From Enterococcus sp. DIV1094 (lineage in GTDB: Bacteria > Bacillota > Bacilli > Lactobacillales > Enterococcaceae): a stretch of DNA of 64,000 nt. A program made the position numbers and the translations under genes. Shown in pieces: positions 27,389 through 36,550 of this stretch (position 1 is the stretch's first letter; each line of letters begins with the position of its first letter). The notes below the pieces were generated by a model that was not told the DNA's origin, searched no databases, and was given only the letters and a program-made list of their open reading frames with translations. The stretch covers positions 62,001 to 126,000 of the forward strand of contig NZ_CP147250.1 in assembly GCF_017316305.2 (NCBI RefSeq), read 5' to 3'.

Positions 27389-27580
27389 TGAAATGTGTCT
27401 CTGTACCAAGCAAGCATTAACTTATTTCTTGCTTTCCCCAAAAAACAAGAAATACCCCAAAAGTTAATTCCCGCTCTTGCGAGACGCTTTCTCCATTTCT
27501 TGTAATGAACTACAGAAATGGCCCCGATAGAAAAGGACATGAAAATCTACTCTAACGAGTCTATTTCATGTCCTTTTTTG
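27389..27580 (+). ncRNA. Candidate structured small RNA with C-rich loops
   Basis: About 190 nt on the plus strand from an extended -10 to a strong terminator. Visible folding: a closing stem of 27395-27401 with 27481-27487; a 16-bp hairpin (27416-27431 with 27446-27453 and 27461-27468) with loop CUUUCCCCAAAAAA and a bulge ACCCCAA; a second hairpin 27494-27504 with 27511-27520; then the terminator. Unpaired C-runs appear four times (CCCC at 27436 and 27455, CCC at 27470, CCCC at 27522), as in regulatory RNAs that pair with Shine-Dalgarno sequences. No credible ORF. The only overlapping long frame is an antisense shadow without a start signal. It is inferred from sequence alone and matches no family I can name. 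Confidence 0.5.
27532..27578. terminator. Bidirectional terminator (cls and candidate small RNA)
   Basis: A perfect 14-bp stem AAAAGGACATGAAA with its complement (27532-27545 and 27563-27576), a 17-base loop, TTTTTT on the plus strand and TTTTCT on the minus strand. Confidence 0.85.
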
Positions 27581-27589
27581 TTCACTTTT

Positions 27590-29038
27590 TTACAAGAGTG
27601 GGGAGACAAGACGAGCCAAGCCCTCTTTTAGCTTGATCACCAAACCTCGTGCCTCATAGCGTTCTTTTGTCAGGCGCTCAGAAACTTTCGCATCCTCAAA
27701 AAAAGCACCGCGAACTTGCGTGGAGAGTCGTTCATCATAGATCAATGTATTCACTTCAAAGTCTAGACGGAAAGAACGCACGTCGATATTTGCAGATCCT
27801 ACGGAAACGATGCCGCTATCGATGATCATTGTTTTCGCATGGATAAAACCATTTTCATAGGTTTCGATGATTGCACCATATTCAATCAGTTCTGCAGCAA
27901 AAGAATATGTTGCCCAATAGACTAATGGATGATCTGGTTTGTTAGGAATCTGTAAATGGACTTTCACGCCCGACAATAAAGCCAATTTCAAGGCTTCATG
28001 AATCGATTCATCTGGAATATAATACGGTGTTTGGATCAAAATCTCTCGTTTAGCAAGTGAGATCATTTTAAGGTACGTCATTTTGATCTGTTCATGTTCT
28101 GAGTCTGGACCACTGGTTACGACTTGTAAAGCAATCTCCCCGCCTGAAGCAATGCTTGGGAAATAGCGTGCCGCATAGTTTACTTCTTTTGTATGTTGGG
28201 AATTCCAGTCCATCAAGAAACGGTTTTGTAACGCATAGACTCCTTCACCATAGATCCGTAGGTGATTATCTCGCCAATAACCAAATTTTTGTACGAGTCC
28301 CAAATACTCATTTCCGACGTTGAATCCACCGGTATAACCAATCTGTCCATCGATCACTACGATTTTTCGGTGATTGCGATAATTGATCCGCGGGTTCAAA
28401 TAAGGAACAAAAAGCGGGAAAAAGAAAGCCACTTCTCCGCCAGCTTCCTTTAACTCATGGAAGAACTTAGATGAAACTTCTGTTGATCCCCACGCATCTA
28501 ACAAGACCCTCACTTGGACGCCTCTTTTTGCAGCCGCAGTCAATGCTTGGCATACTTCAACGCCTAAGCTATCACTACGATAGATATAATACTGTAAATG
28601 GATGTGATCGGTCGCTTGATCGATATCCTCGATCAGACGGTCAAATTTCTCACGACCATCGGTAAATAATGTGACATCATTACTTGTGGTGTACAAGGTG
28701 CTTTCACCAACAGTCAACATGTAGATCAACTGTTTTACATCAACTTGTCCAGTAGGCGGGTGCGGGTAAAGCCCGCGCATCAATGCCTGCCGATCCTCTT
28801 CGATCTCTAAGTTCTTCCCGATCTTTCCTTGGATCTTCAAATCAAAAATCTTATCTTTTGAAATGCCTCGCCCAAAGAATATGTAAAGGAAAAAACCAAG
28901 GATCGGGATAAAAGTCAACACCAGCAACCATGCCCACGTCTGAGCAGTCTCTTTTCTTTCTGTAAATACGATTACTAGAGATAATAGTGTATTCGTAAGT
29001 AGCAAGATCGTTGAAAAATTATCAAAAATAATATCCAT
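27590..29038 (-). CDS. cls: Cardiolipin synthase
   Basis: Condenses two phosphatidylglycerols into cardiolipin at the membrane. The 482 residues have two N-terminal membrane helices (residues 8-65) and two phospholipase D domains, with HKD motifs NHRKIVVIDGQIGYTGG (about 220-236) and HAKTMIIDSGIVSVGSAN (about 398-415), both with intact His, Lys and Asp. GAGGTG precedes the ATG. Cardiolipin content and mutations in cls are linked to daptomycin resistance in enterococci, which fits with liaXYZ in the same window. Confidence 0.94.
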   Translation of the reverse strand: MDIIFDNFSTILLLTNTLLSLVIVFTERKETAQTWAWLLVLTFIPILGFFLYIFFGRGISKDKIFDLKIQGKIGKNLEIEEDRQALMRGLYPHPPTGQVDVKQLIYMLTVGESTLYTTSNDVTLFTDGREKFDRLIEDIDQATDHIHLQYYIYRSDSLGVEVCQALTAAAKRGVQVRVLLDAWGSTEVSSKFFHELKEAGGEVAFFFPLFVPYLNPRINYRNHRKIVVIDGQIGYTGGFNVGNEYLGLVQKFGYWRDNHLRIYGEGVYALQNRFLMDWNSQHTKEVNYAARYFPSIASGGEIALQVVTSGPDSEHEQIKMTYLKMISLAKREILIQTPYYIPDESIHEALKLALLSGVKVHLQIPNKPDHPLVYWATYSFAAELIEYGAIIETYENGFIHAKTMIIDSGIVSVGSANIDVRSFRLDFEVNTLIYDERLSTQVRGAFFEDAKVSERLTKERYEARGLVIKLKEGLARLVSPLL

Positions 29039-29193
29039 TGTTTCACCTCTTGTCTGGCTATCTTCTCTAGGATAGCGAAGTTGTTTTGTTAAGTAAAGAA
29101 AAAGTATCGATTTACCTGTTATATGCTTTGGTCAGAGCGTTTTTTAACTTAGACAAACAACTTTCCTAATAAAATAAGAAAAATTTTGCGTAC

Positions 29194-29223
29194 AAAAAAA
29201 CCAGCAGGATCGCTCCCACTGGT
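29194..29223 (-). terminator. Terminator after ftsX
   Basis: ACCAG/CTGGT outer stem continuing into GGA/TCC around a GCGA loop, followed on the minus strand by seven Ts. Confidence 0.85.
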
Positions 29224-29240
29224 CTGTTTCATATCGTAAA

Positions 29241-30134
29241 TTAAAATTTCAAAAATCTTCTCATTGAAATAATCGAACCTAATGAACCAATGATGACACC
29301 AATACCGGCCATCAATACGTCGATTTTCCAAACGATCTCCTGTGGCTGTATCAACGAGTAATTTGAGCGCAACAAGGTTGGATTGAGTAAACCATAGATT
29401 TGTTGATACCCAAATGTAATGATCAATACAGGAAGAATCGCACCGATCAAACCGATCCAACCACCTTCCAAGAAGAACGGCCAGCGGATATAGCCATTTT
29501 TGGCACCAACTAAGCGCATGATCTGGATTTCTCTTTGGCGGGAAATGATCGTAATACGAATCGTATTTGAGATCAAGAACATCGCAACGAACAATAGTAA
29601 TGCAGCAGCTGCTAAGCCCCACGTACGAACAGCAGCGGCGATATCAAAGATACGGTCAGATGAAGTTCCGCCGTAATCCGAACGGAAAACATTTTTCAAC
29701 TTCGCTGCTTCTTCAGAAACTTCTTTTGTATGTGAAGGTTCTGTCGTTGTTACTACGTACACATCATACAACGGATTGCCGTCCCCTTCAAACAAACTCC
29801 ATGAATCACCCATTTGATCTTGGATTTTCTTTAATTCCTGATCTTTACTTGAAAAATCAACGTTCTTGACATGATCAAGCTCTTTCAACTCTTTTTCGAG
29901 TGTTTCCATGTCTTTTTCACTTGTTCCGATATCAACGAATACTGAGACATCTACGTTGCCTTCAATATCTTCAGCTAATTTAGTCGCATTCATGATGATC
30001 GCCATAAATACACCGACTAGTGTCAATGTGATCGTTACTGCACTGATCGAGGCGATCGTCATCCAACCGTTTCGTTTTAAACTTTTGATACTTTCTAATA
30101 AATGGCGGAAAAAGGTTCTAATCATCGTATCCAT
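29241..30134 (-). CDS. ftsX: Cell division protein FtsX
   Basis: Membrane partner of FtsE that controls peptidoglycan hydrolases (PcsB/SagA-type) at the septum. The 297 residues have four membrane segments: one near the N-terminus, an extracellular domain of about 130 residues, then three (about 180-285), which is the FtsX layout. The start at 30134 (MDTMIRTF) has GGAAGGGG upstream and overlaps the end of ftsE by 17 bp; a longer frame to 30176 lies inside ftsE. Confidence 0.93.
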   Translation of the reverse strand: MDTMIRTFFRHLLESIKSLKRNGWMTIASISAVTITLTLVGVFMAIIMNATKLAEDIEGNVDVSVFVDIGTSEKDMETLEKELKELDHVKNVDFSSKDQELKKIQDQMGDSWSLFEGDGNPLYDVYVVTTTEPSHTKEVSEEAAKLKNVFRSDYGGTSSDRIFDIAAAVRTWGLAAAALLLFVAMFLISNTIRITIISRQREIQIMRLVGAKNGYIRWPFFLEGGWIGLIGAILPVLIITFGYQQIYGLLNPTLLRSNYSLIQPQEIVWKIDVLMAGIGVIIGSLGSIISMRRFLKF

Positions 30135-30804
30135 ATTCCCCTTCCGCTTGGTCACGAATAATCCGGCCATTCTCAATAGCGATTACTCGGTGACGAATTG
30201 TATTAACGATCGTACTATTATGTGTCGCCATAACGACAGTCGTTCCTTGTGCATTGATTCGATCCAATAACTTCATGATCTCCCATGAGTTTTCCGGATC
30301 CAAGTTTCCTGTCGGTTCATCTGCAATCAGTACTTTCGGTGTATTCACGATCGCTCGTGCAATCGACACACGTTGTTGTTCCCCACCTGATAGTTCACTT
30401 GGGAAAACACGTACTTTATGCTTCAAGCCAACGAGGTCTAACACTTCCATTACCCGTTTTTTAATGTCGCGAGGCTTTCTGCCGATTACTTGCATCGCAT
30501 AAGCGACATTTTCGTATACCGTTTTTCGAGGTAATAATTTATAGTCTTGGAACACTACTCCAATTTCTCTACGTAAATAAGGTACTTCACGATCCTTGAT
30601 TTCCATTAGATCATGGCCAGCAACGTTCAACGTGCCTTTCGTTGCTTTTTCTTCTCGGTACATCAACTTGATGAATGTAGATTTACCAGCACCAGATGGT
30701 CCTACTACATAGACAAACTCTCCTTGGTCAATGACGATCGAGAGATTTCGGATAGCCGTGGTACCATTTGAGTACTTCTTCATTACATCCTTCATTTCAA
30801 TCAT
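30118..30804 (-). CDS. ftsE: Cell division ATP-binding protein FtsE
   Basis: Cytoplasmic ATPase of the FtsEX complex. The 228 residues have Walker A GPSGAGKST, Q-loop VVFQDYKLLP, signature LSGGEQQR, Walker B VLIADEPTGNLD and ATHN. GGAGAG precedes the ATG. It follows prfB by 111 bp, the standard Firmicute order prfB-ftsE-ftsX. Confidence 0.95.
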   Translation of the reverse strand: MIEMKDVMKKYSNGTTAIRNLSIVIDQGEFVYVVGPSGAGKSTFIKLMYREEKATKGTLNVAGHDLMEIKDREVPYLRREIGVVFQDYKLLPRKTVYENVAYAMQVIGRKPRDIKKRVMEVLDLVGLKHKVRVFPSELSGGEQQRVSIARAIVNTPKVLIADEPTGNLDPENSWEIMKLLDRINAQGTTVVMATHNSTIVNTIRHRVIAIENGRIIRDQAEGEYGYDD

Positions 30805-30915
30805 GGCGTTCTCTCCATATCTTTTCAGTCTTTAGTCATTATAGCATGGGAATGTTTCAGCTTGCTTGCGAAATCTTACAATTTTATTTCAATTTACTGC
30901 CAAGACGATCATCTC

Positions 30916-32014
30916 TTAAATGTGCATTTTTAAGTAACCATCGATGAACGGGTCTAATTCACCATCCATCACCGCTTGAACATTACCTGTTTCTACATTT
31001 GTTCGGTGATCTTTGACCATTGAATAAGGATGGAAAACGTAAGAACGGATCTGTGAACCCCATCCGATTTCCATTTGTTCGCCACGCAACGCAGCTGCTT
31101 CTTGCTCTTTCTTTTCCACTTCTAATTGATAAAGTTTGGCTTTCAGCATCCCCATCGCTTGTTCGCGGTTTTTTAATTGTGAGCGTTGTGCCTGACTGGC
31201 AACGACAGTACCTGTTGGCAAATGAGTGATTCGAACCGCAGATTCAGTTTTATTGATGTGCTGTCCACCAGCTCCACTTGCGCGATAAGTGTCGATCTTC
31301 AAATCATCAGGGTTGATCTCGATATCGATCATGTCGTCTAGTTCCGGCATCACGTCCACCGAACAAAAGGATGTATGTCGGCGTTTCGCAGAATCAAACG
31401 GTGAGATCCGGACTAAGCGATGCACCCCTTTTTCCGATTTCAAATAACCATAAGCATTATGCCCTTTGATCAACAATGTCACACTTTTGATACCCGCTTC
31501 ATCACCTGCTTGATAGTCTAACATCTCTACTTGGTAACTGTGTTGCTCTGCCCAACGTGTGTACATGCGCAACAACATACTTCCCCAGTCTTGAGACTCT
31601 GTTCCACCAGCACCTGGATGAAGCTCAACGATCGCATTGTTGCGGTCATAAGGTCCATCTAATAACATCGCTAATTCATAAGTCGTCATCTTTTCTGCTA
31701 AAAGGCTGATTCGTTCTTGCGCCTCTTCTTGCATTTGCGCATCTGGCTCTTCTTGTAACATTTCCACCATCAACTCTAATTCTTCTAACTCTTGAGCAAG
31801 TTCATTGAACTGGTCATAGGTTTCTTTGTTTGTGTTGTTTTCATTGATTACTTTTTGTGCTGCTTCACTATCATCCCAAAAACCTGGTTCAGCCATTTTT
31901 GCTTCTGCTTCAGCAATATCTTCTTCCAGCTGATCTAAGTCAAAGAGACCCCCTAAAACTTGTGACTTTCTCTTGCATTTCGGTTAGGAGGTTTCGAATC
32001 TCAGAAATTTCCAT
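30916..32014 (-). CDS. prfB: Peptide chain release factor 2, with programmed +1 frameshift
   Basis: Terminates translation at UGA and UAA. The reading frame opens at ATG 32014 (AAGGAAA upstream), gives 24 codons ending RGSL, and reaches an in-frame TGA at 31942-31940. The site AGGGGGTCTCTTTGAC has the Shine-Dalgarno-like AGGGGG, the slippery CTT and the TGA exactly as in other prfB genes; shifting by +1 continues as [20 protein letters not shown]. The full product is about 365 residues. The GGQ motif for peptidyl-tRNA hydrolysis is seen as [16 protein letters not shown], and the RF2 stop-recognition tripeptide SPF as [10 protein letters not shown]. Release factor level thus controls its own synthesis. 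Confidence 0.96.
31940..31954 (-). promoter_or_regulatory. prfB programmed frameshift site
   Basis: Minus-strand AGGGGG, three-base spacer, CTT, TGA, C: internal Shine-Dalgarno plus slippery codon plus poor-context stop, the classic autoregulatory +1 shift. Confidence 0.95.
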
Positions 32015-32140
32015 TTCGATTTCCTTCTTTCTGTCTAATCTTCATTGTTTAGTCTACCAGAATCTTGTGCGAACAGAAAGAATAAGATGCGACTGCACGT
32101 GCTTCTTCCTCTCACCCAGTTCTTATAAATAGTAGAGATT

Positions 32141-32252
32141 TGTGTGTGCCAAAAGCAACCTCTTCGGAAATAAGGTGAAATCCACAAAAATTCAACGAAC
32201 AATTTTTGCGGATTCCACCTTATTATTAGAGGCTGAATATTTCTTGACCTCA
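32141..32252 (-). repeat. Long-hairpin repeat element, diverged copy (inverted)
   Basis: About 112 bp. On the minus strand it reads GAGGTCAAGAAATATTCAGCC... and ends ...GAGGTTGCTTTTGGCACAC, corresponding to the outer ends of the elements at 21687. The stem is near-perfect (AATAAGGTGGAATCC with its complement, then CAAAAATT with AATTTTTG). Its centre shares AAAATTGTTC with array B. The next bases (32100-32135) look like the degraded beginning of a second unit (CTGGGTGAGAGGAAGAAGC). The remaining gap 32015-32410 holds only this and the hairpin at 32320. Confidence 0.72.
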
Positions 32253-32319
32253 GGGTATCCATACCAATCGAAAATTGGATTTTAGGAATCCCCTAACTAT
32301 TTTTGTTTGTAAAGAGAAT

Positions 32320-32339
32320 CGCTCAGAAAGGTGTGAGCG
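32320..32339. terminator. Weak terminator-like hairpin downstream of secA
   Basis: A CGCTCA/TGAGCG stem with an eight-base loop. On the plus strand the T-run is close (AAGTTTTTT); on the minus strand only TTCTCTTT follows, so its role for secA is uncertain. Confidence 0.4.
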
Positions 32340-32410
32340 AAGTTTTTTCTTCTATATTTTTCAAGTAGCGCTAATCAATCTCAATGATTTATTTTTCTGA
32401 TCACTAAAGG

Positions 32411-34945
32411 TTAATTAGCATTTTTACCATGACAGTTTTTGAATTTCTTGCCACTGCCACATGGACATGGGTCGTTACGTCCCACTTTGTTGACGTTGAC
32501 AGGTTGTGATTTCACATTCAAGCGACTGTTTTCTTTCGCGTCACCTTCCGTTGGTTGAACAGGTTGTCCTTGAGACACTTGTTCACGTTGAACGTTTTGA
32601 CGGATCTCAGCTTTCATAAAGATACGTGTCACTTCATATTCGATCGCACCGATCATGTCTTCAAACATTTTATATCCTTCTGTTTGATATTCAACAAGCG
32701 GATTGTTTTGTCCGTAGGCACGTAATCCAATCGATTGACGCAATTGATCCATCGCATCGATATGGTCTGTCCACTTAGAATCGACGACACGTAAGATCAC
32801 AACTTTTTCAAACTCAAGCAATTGCTCAGGGCCATTTAGTTGTGCTGCTTTCGTGTTAAAGATTTCTTGCGCTTTTTCATTTAAGAAATCTTTGATTTGT
32901 TGTGGTGTCTTGCCTTCTAGATCAGCCATTGAAATGCTGTCTTCATGGACAAGTGTACTACCGGCAAAGTCAACGATCCCTTCAAGATTCCAGTTTTCTT
33001 TTTCAAGTTGTGTATGTGCATCCACCACTCGACTGATCGTGCGTTTGACCATATTCATCAATGGTTCAGATAAACTTGTTTCTTCCATGATCACGTCTTG
33101 GCGTTGTTTATAGATGACTTCACGTTGTTCACGCATCACGTCATCGTATTGAAGAACGTTTTTACGTGTATCGTAGTTGTTTCCTTCGACACGTTTTTGC
33201 GCAGATTCAACTTGTTTCGTCAACATCTTGCTTTGGATCACCGCATCTTCTTCACCGATCTTCATGCGTTCTAAGAATGCTTTGATTCGTTCTGAACCAA
33301 ATCGTTTCATCAAATCATCTTCAAGAGACAAGTAGAATTGTGACATCCCTGGATCTCCTTGACGACCTGCACGTCCACGTAACTGGTTATCGATACGTCT
33401 TGATTCATGACGCTCTGTACCAATAACAGCTAAACCGCCTAACTCACGGACTCCTAAACCTAACTTGATATCCGTTCCCCGACCGGCCATGTTCGTCGCG
33501 ATCGTCACTGCTCCTTTTTGACCAGCATTCATGATGATCTCGGCTTCTTTAAAGTGGTTTTTCGCATTTAAGACTTCATGAGGGACGCGTTCTCGGTTCA
33601 ATAGATCAGAAAGCAATTCAGATGTTTCAACTGCAACCGTACCTACAAGAACGGGTTGACCTTTACGGTAACGATCTTTGATGTCTTGAACAACTGCATT
33701 GAACTTGCTAGTTAATGTCGGATAAAGTAAATCTGGACGATCATCACGAATGACCGGACGATTTGTAGGGATTTGGATTACTTGGATGTTATAGATTTCT
33801 CTAAACTCTTCTTCTTCTGTTTTCGCTGTCCCTGTCATACCAGACAATTTTTTGTACATACGGAAATAGTTTTGGAAGGTGATCGAAGCCATTGTTTTGG
33901 TTTCATCTTCGATCTCCACGCCTTCTTTTGCTTCGATTGCTTGGTGCAACCCGTCAGAATAACGACGTCCATCCATGATACGACCAGTAAATTGGTCAAC
34001 GATCATTACTTTACCGTCTTGAACCACATAATCGATATCTAAGATCATAATATAGTTCGCACGTAATGATTGATCGATATGATGCGTCAAGGCAGAATTT
34101 TCGATATCGTATAAGTTATCCAAACCGAAAGTTTCTTCTGCTTTTTCGATCCCTGATTCAGTCAAACTGATCGTTTTTGATTGTACGTCGATCTTATAAT
34201 CTTCTTCTTCTTTCAAGCGTTTGACAAAATTATCTGCACGAGTATATAAAGCAGTTGATTTTTCTGCTTGTCCAGAAATAATCAATGGTGTTCTAGCTTC
34301 ATCGATCAAGATCGAATCGACCTCATCGACGATTGCATAGTTCAATGGACGTTGTACCATTTGATGACGGTATACGACCATGTTATCTCTCAAATAGTCA
34401 AATCCTAGTTCATTGTTCGTGCTATACGTAATGTCACAATTGTAAGCTTCACGTTTTTCGTCTGCTGATTTTGAATTGATATTCAAACCAACTGTCAAAC
34501 CTAAGAAGTTATATAATTCACCCATTTCATTGGAGTCACGAGTGGATAGGTATTCATTGACTGTGACAACGTGAACGCCTTCTCCTGTCAAAGCATTTAA
34601 ATAAACAGGCATCGTAGCAGTCAAGGTTTTCCCTTCACCGGTACGCATCTCTGGAATATTCCCATCATGAAGGACGATCCCCCCCATCAACTGGACAGGA
34701 TAAGGGTACAAACCTAATACGCGCTTCGCTGCTTCACGAACCACTGCGAAAGCTTCTGGTAAAAGTTGATCTAATGTTTCCCCTTTTTTATATCTTTCTT
34801 TGAATTCTGTTGTTTTTGCTTGTAATTGTTCATCTGTTAATGCTGCCATTTCATCAGCATGAGCTTCGATTTTTTTTACAATACTTTCTAAACGTTTTAG
34901 TTCTTTCTTATCATTTTCGATAATCGAACGAATAAAATTGGCCAT
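32411..34945 (-). CDS. secA: Preprotein translocase ATPase SecA
   Basis: Motor that drives secreted proteins through SecYEG. The 844 residues have the helicase-type motor (Walker [11 protein letters not shown] near residue 105, Walker [14 protein letters not shown] near 210), the preprotein cross-linking domain, the second motor domain ([23 protein letters not shown]) and the C-terminal zinc motif [14 protein letters not shown] used for SecB/lipid contact. GGAG lies about 12 bases before the ATG. secG is also in the window. Upstream of prfB-ftsEX, as usual. Confidence 0.96.
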   Translation of the reverse strand: MANFIRSIIENDKKELKRLESIVKKIEAHADEMAALTDEQLQAKTTEFKERYKKGETLDQLLPEAFAVVREAAKRVLGLYPYPVQLMGGIVLHDGNIPEMRTGEGKTLTATMPVYLNALTGEGVHVVTVNEYLSTRDSNEMGELYNFLGLTVGLNINSKSADEKREAYNCDITYSTNNELGFDYLRDNMVVYRHQMVQRPLNYAIVDEVDSILIDEARTPLIISGQAEKSTALYTRADNFVKRLKEEEDYKIDVQSKTISLTESGIEKAEETFGLDNLYDIENSALTHHIDQSLRANYIMILDIDYVVQDGKVMIVDQFTGRIMDGRRYSDGLHQAIEAKEGVEIEDETKTMASITFQNYFRMYKKLSGMTGTAKTEEEEFREIYNIQVIQIPTNRPVIRDDRPDLLYPTLTSKFNAVVQDIKDRYRKGQPVLVGTVAVETSELLSDLLNRERVPHEVLNAKNHFKEAEIIMNAGQKGAVTIATNMAGRGTDIKLGLGVRELGGLAVIGTERHESRRIDNQLRGRAGRQGDPGMSQFYLSLEDDLMKRFGSERIKAFLERMKIGEEDAVIQSKMLTKQVESAQKRVEGNNYDTRKNVLQYDDVMREQREVIYKQRQDVIMEETSLSEPLMNMVKRTISRVVDAHTQLEKENWNLEGIVDFAGSTLVHEDSISMADLEGKTPQQIKDFLNEKAQEIFNTKAAQLNGPEQLLEFEKVVILRVVDSKWTDHIDAMDQLRQSIGLRAYGQNNPLVEYQTEGYKMFEDMIGAIEYEVTRIFMKAEIRQNVQREQVSQGQPVQPTEGDAKENSRLNVKSQPVNVNKVGRNDPCPCGSGKKFKNCHGKNAN

Positions 34946-35092
34946 GCGTTGTGTAATCTCCTTTTATATAATATCCAAACTATGTAGACTCTTTTCCTAT
35001 TTTATCATTAGTTGTGGATAAATGAAATAACTTACGTCAATTAAAGTAATATCTTCATAATTATTTCATATTCTTTTTCATATGCTCAAGCG

Positions 35093-35138
35093 AAAAAAAA
35101 GCTTGCAGTAGCCATCATAGGCCACTGCAAGTTTTTTT
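35093..35138. terminator. Bidirectional-type terminator after hpf
   Basis: A 12-bp stem with one mismatch, CTTGCAGTAGCC and its partner (35102-35113 and 35120-35131), with A- and T-runs on its flanks. Confidence 0.88.
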
Positions 35139-35160
35139 CATGTTATTATTTCGTTATTTA

Positions 35161-35712
35161 TCAATCAGTTTCGATCAATCCATATTTGCCATCTTTACGA
35201 CGGTAAACAATGCTTGTACCATTCGTTTCAGCATCTTCAAAGATGAAAAAGTTATGGCCTAACATATTCATTTGTAAGACTGCTTCTTCGCTGTCCATTG
35301 GTTTCAATGACAAACGTTTTGTGCGAACGATATCTAATTCAGATTCGTTTTCTTCTTCGTCTTCATTGTTGAACATAACCGCAGCGTTCGCTGTGTTCAA
35401 GCCAGTTTCACGAGATTTACGATTGATTTTTGTTTTGAATTTGCGGATTTGACGTTCCAATTTATCAACAACCAAATCAATACTTGCATATAGATCTGGT
35501 GAAGTTTCTTCGGCACGTAATACGAGATAAGGTAATGGAATCGTAACTTCCACTTTTGCTGTTTTTTCAGTATAAACTTTTAAATTCACATGCGCCGTAG
35601 CATCGGGAGCATCGCTGAAATAACGTTCTAATTTCCCTACTTTTTTCTCAACGTAGTCACGAATCGCTTCAGTTACTTCGATATTTTCGCCGCGTACATT
35701 ATATCTAAACAT
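35161..35712 (-). CDS. hpf: Ribosome hibernation promoting factor, long form
   Basis: Binds 30S subunits and dimerises ribosomes to inactive 100S particles in stationary phase. The 183 residues have the N-terminal HPF/RaiA domain (1-105: MFRYNVRGENIEVTEAIRDYVEKK start) and the C-terminal dimerisation domain of the long form (about 125-183: VRTKRLSLKPMDSEEAVLQM, HNFFIFEDAETN). Start at 35712 has AAGGGG upstream. A promoter with TTGCAA and TATAAT precedes it. Confidence 0.95.
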   Translation of the reverse strand: MFRYNVRGENIEVTEAIRDYVEKKVGKLERYFSDAPDATAHVNLKVYTEKTAKVEVTIPLPYLVLRAEETSPDLYASIDLVVDKLERQIRKFKTKINRKSRETGLNTANAAVMFNNEDEEENESELDIVRTKRLSLKPMDSEEAVLQMNMLGHNFFIFEDAETNGTSIVYRRKDGKYGLIETD

Positions 35713-35780
35713 AAAAACTACCCCTTTCATCTACCACAATCAAGAAGGAGAAGGACCACTCTTTCCCTCTTCTTATATCC

Positions 35781-35808
35781 ATTATATCGAACTCCTAGGC
35801 TTTTGCAA
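35781..35808 (-). promoter_or_regulatory. hpf promoter
   Basis: Minus strand: TTGCAA (35803-35808) and TATAAT (35781-35786), 16-bp spacing, about 70 bp before the start codon. Confidence 0.7.
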
Positions 35809-35848
35809 ACTAAATCGCTGTCATTTTACGATGGTTTCTATAAAAAGC

Positions 35849-36550
35849 TTATCTAGCAAGTGAGAACGTCTGTACTTTATTCGGTGACTGCGGAAAGAGG
35901 CATGAGGCTGCATGAAACATTGTTTGACCAGTCGTATAAACATCGTCGATCAACAAGATATTTTTTCCTTCGATTTTATTTTTATCTTCTTGATATACAA
36001 ACGGCTGTGGCGTAGCAAGACGTTGTTCCCTTGTCTTCTTTGCTTGTGGTGTCTGGTGTTTTTCTCTCAGCAATAATTCTTGAAAAGGAAGTCCCGCAGC
36101 TTTTAACATTTCGCTGACTTGATTGAACCCTCTTTCTTTGATTCTTTCCTCAGACAATGGAATTGGACAAAAAATAAACGACTTGTAGCGTTTTCTCAAT
36201 TCTTGCAATTCTACGATAAATGTCTGTGCCAACTGGATGTCTCCCATAAACTTATATTGTTTGAGCCAAGCTTGGAACGCTTTATCATAATGGAAAAAAG
36301 CTCGATGGCAAAATGCATAGTTAGGGTAACGCGCAATCCAAGTCAAACAGTCTTGACAATACCTGCTCTGAGCAATATCAAGGTTACTCACTCCTTTTTG
36401 ACATCCCTGGCAGTGACGGTTGTCTTCTTGTTGGATACGTTGGAATAAGGAATGACAGGCAGCGCAACATCTAGGGATTTTTGCCAGCCCAAGCAATTCA
36501 CTTAATTGCAAATTTCTGATGGATGGTTTCTTACAATAGACGCATTTCAT
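35849..36550 (-). CDS. comFC: ComFC-like phosphoribosyltransferase-domain protein
   Basis: Late-competence protein that works with ComFA and DprA in taking up single-stranded DNA. About 233 residues: an N-terminal zinc-finger-like cysteine region (CVYCKK, CCAACH, CQGCQK, CQDCL) and a C-terminal PRTase fold with the PRPP motif ILLIDDVYTTGQTM. Its start overlaps the end of comFA by 20 bp. No frameshift, so the competence operon comFA-comFC appears intact. Confidence 0.9.
   Translation of the reverse strand: MKCVYCKKPSIRNLQLSELLGLAKIPRCCAACHSLFQRIQQEDNRHCQGCQKGVSNLDIAQSRYCQDCLTWIARYPNYAFCHRAFFHYDKAFQAWLKQYKFMGDIQLAQTFIVELQELRKRYKSFIFCPIPLSEERIKERGFNQVSEMLKAAGLPFQELLLREKHQTPQAKKTREQRLATPQPFVYQEDKNKIEGKNILLIDDVYTTGQTMFHAASCLFPQSPNKVQTFSLAR

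Noticed and set aside
27304..27540. 78-codon minus-strand ORF over the small RNA region
   Set aside because: No ribosome binding site, unusual composition, and it covers the stems of the plus-strand structure; a shadow frame.
27389..27580. Candidate small RNA as 6S RNA
   Set aside because: The length of about 190 nt fits, but the 5' and 3' ends do not pair with each other, there is no central bubble of the 6S type, and the transcript ends in a regular terminator.
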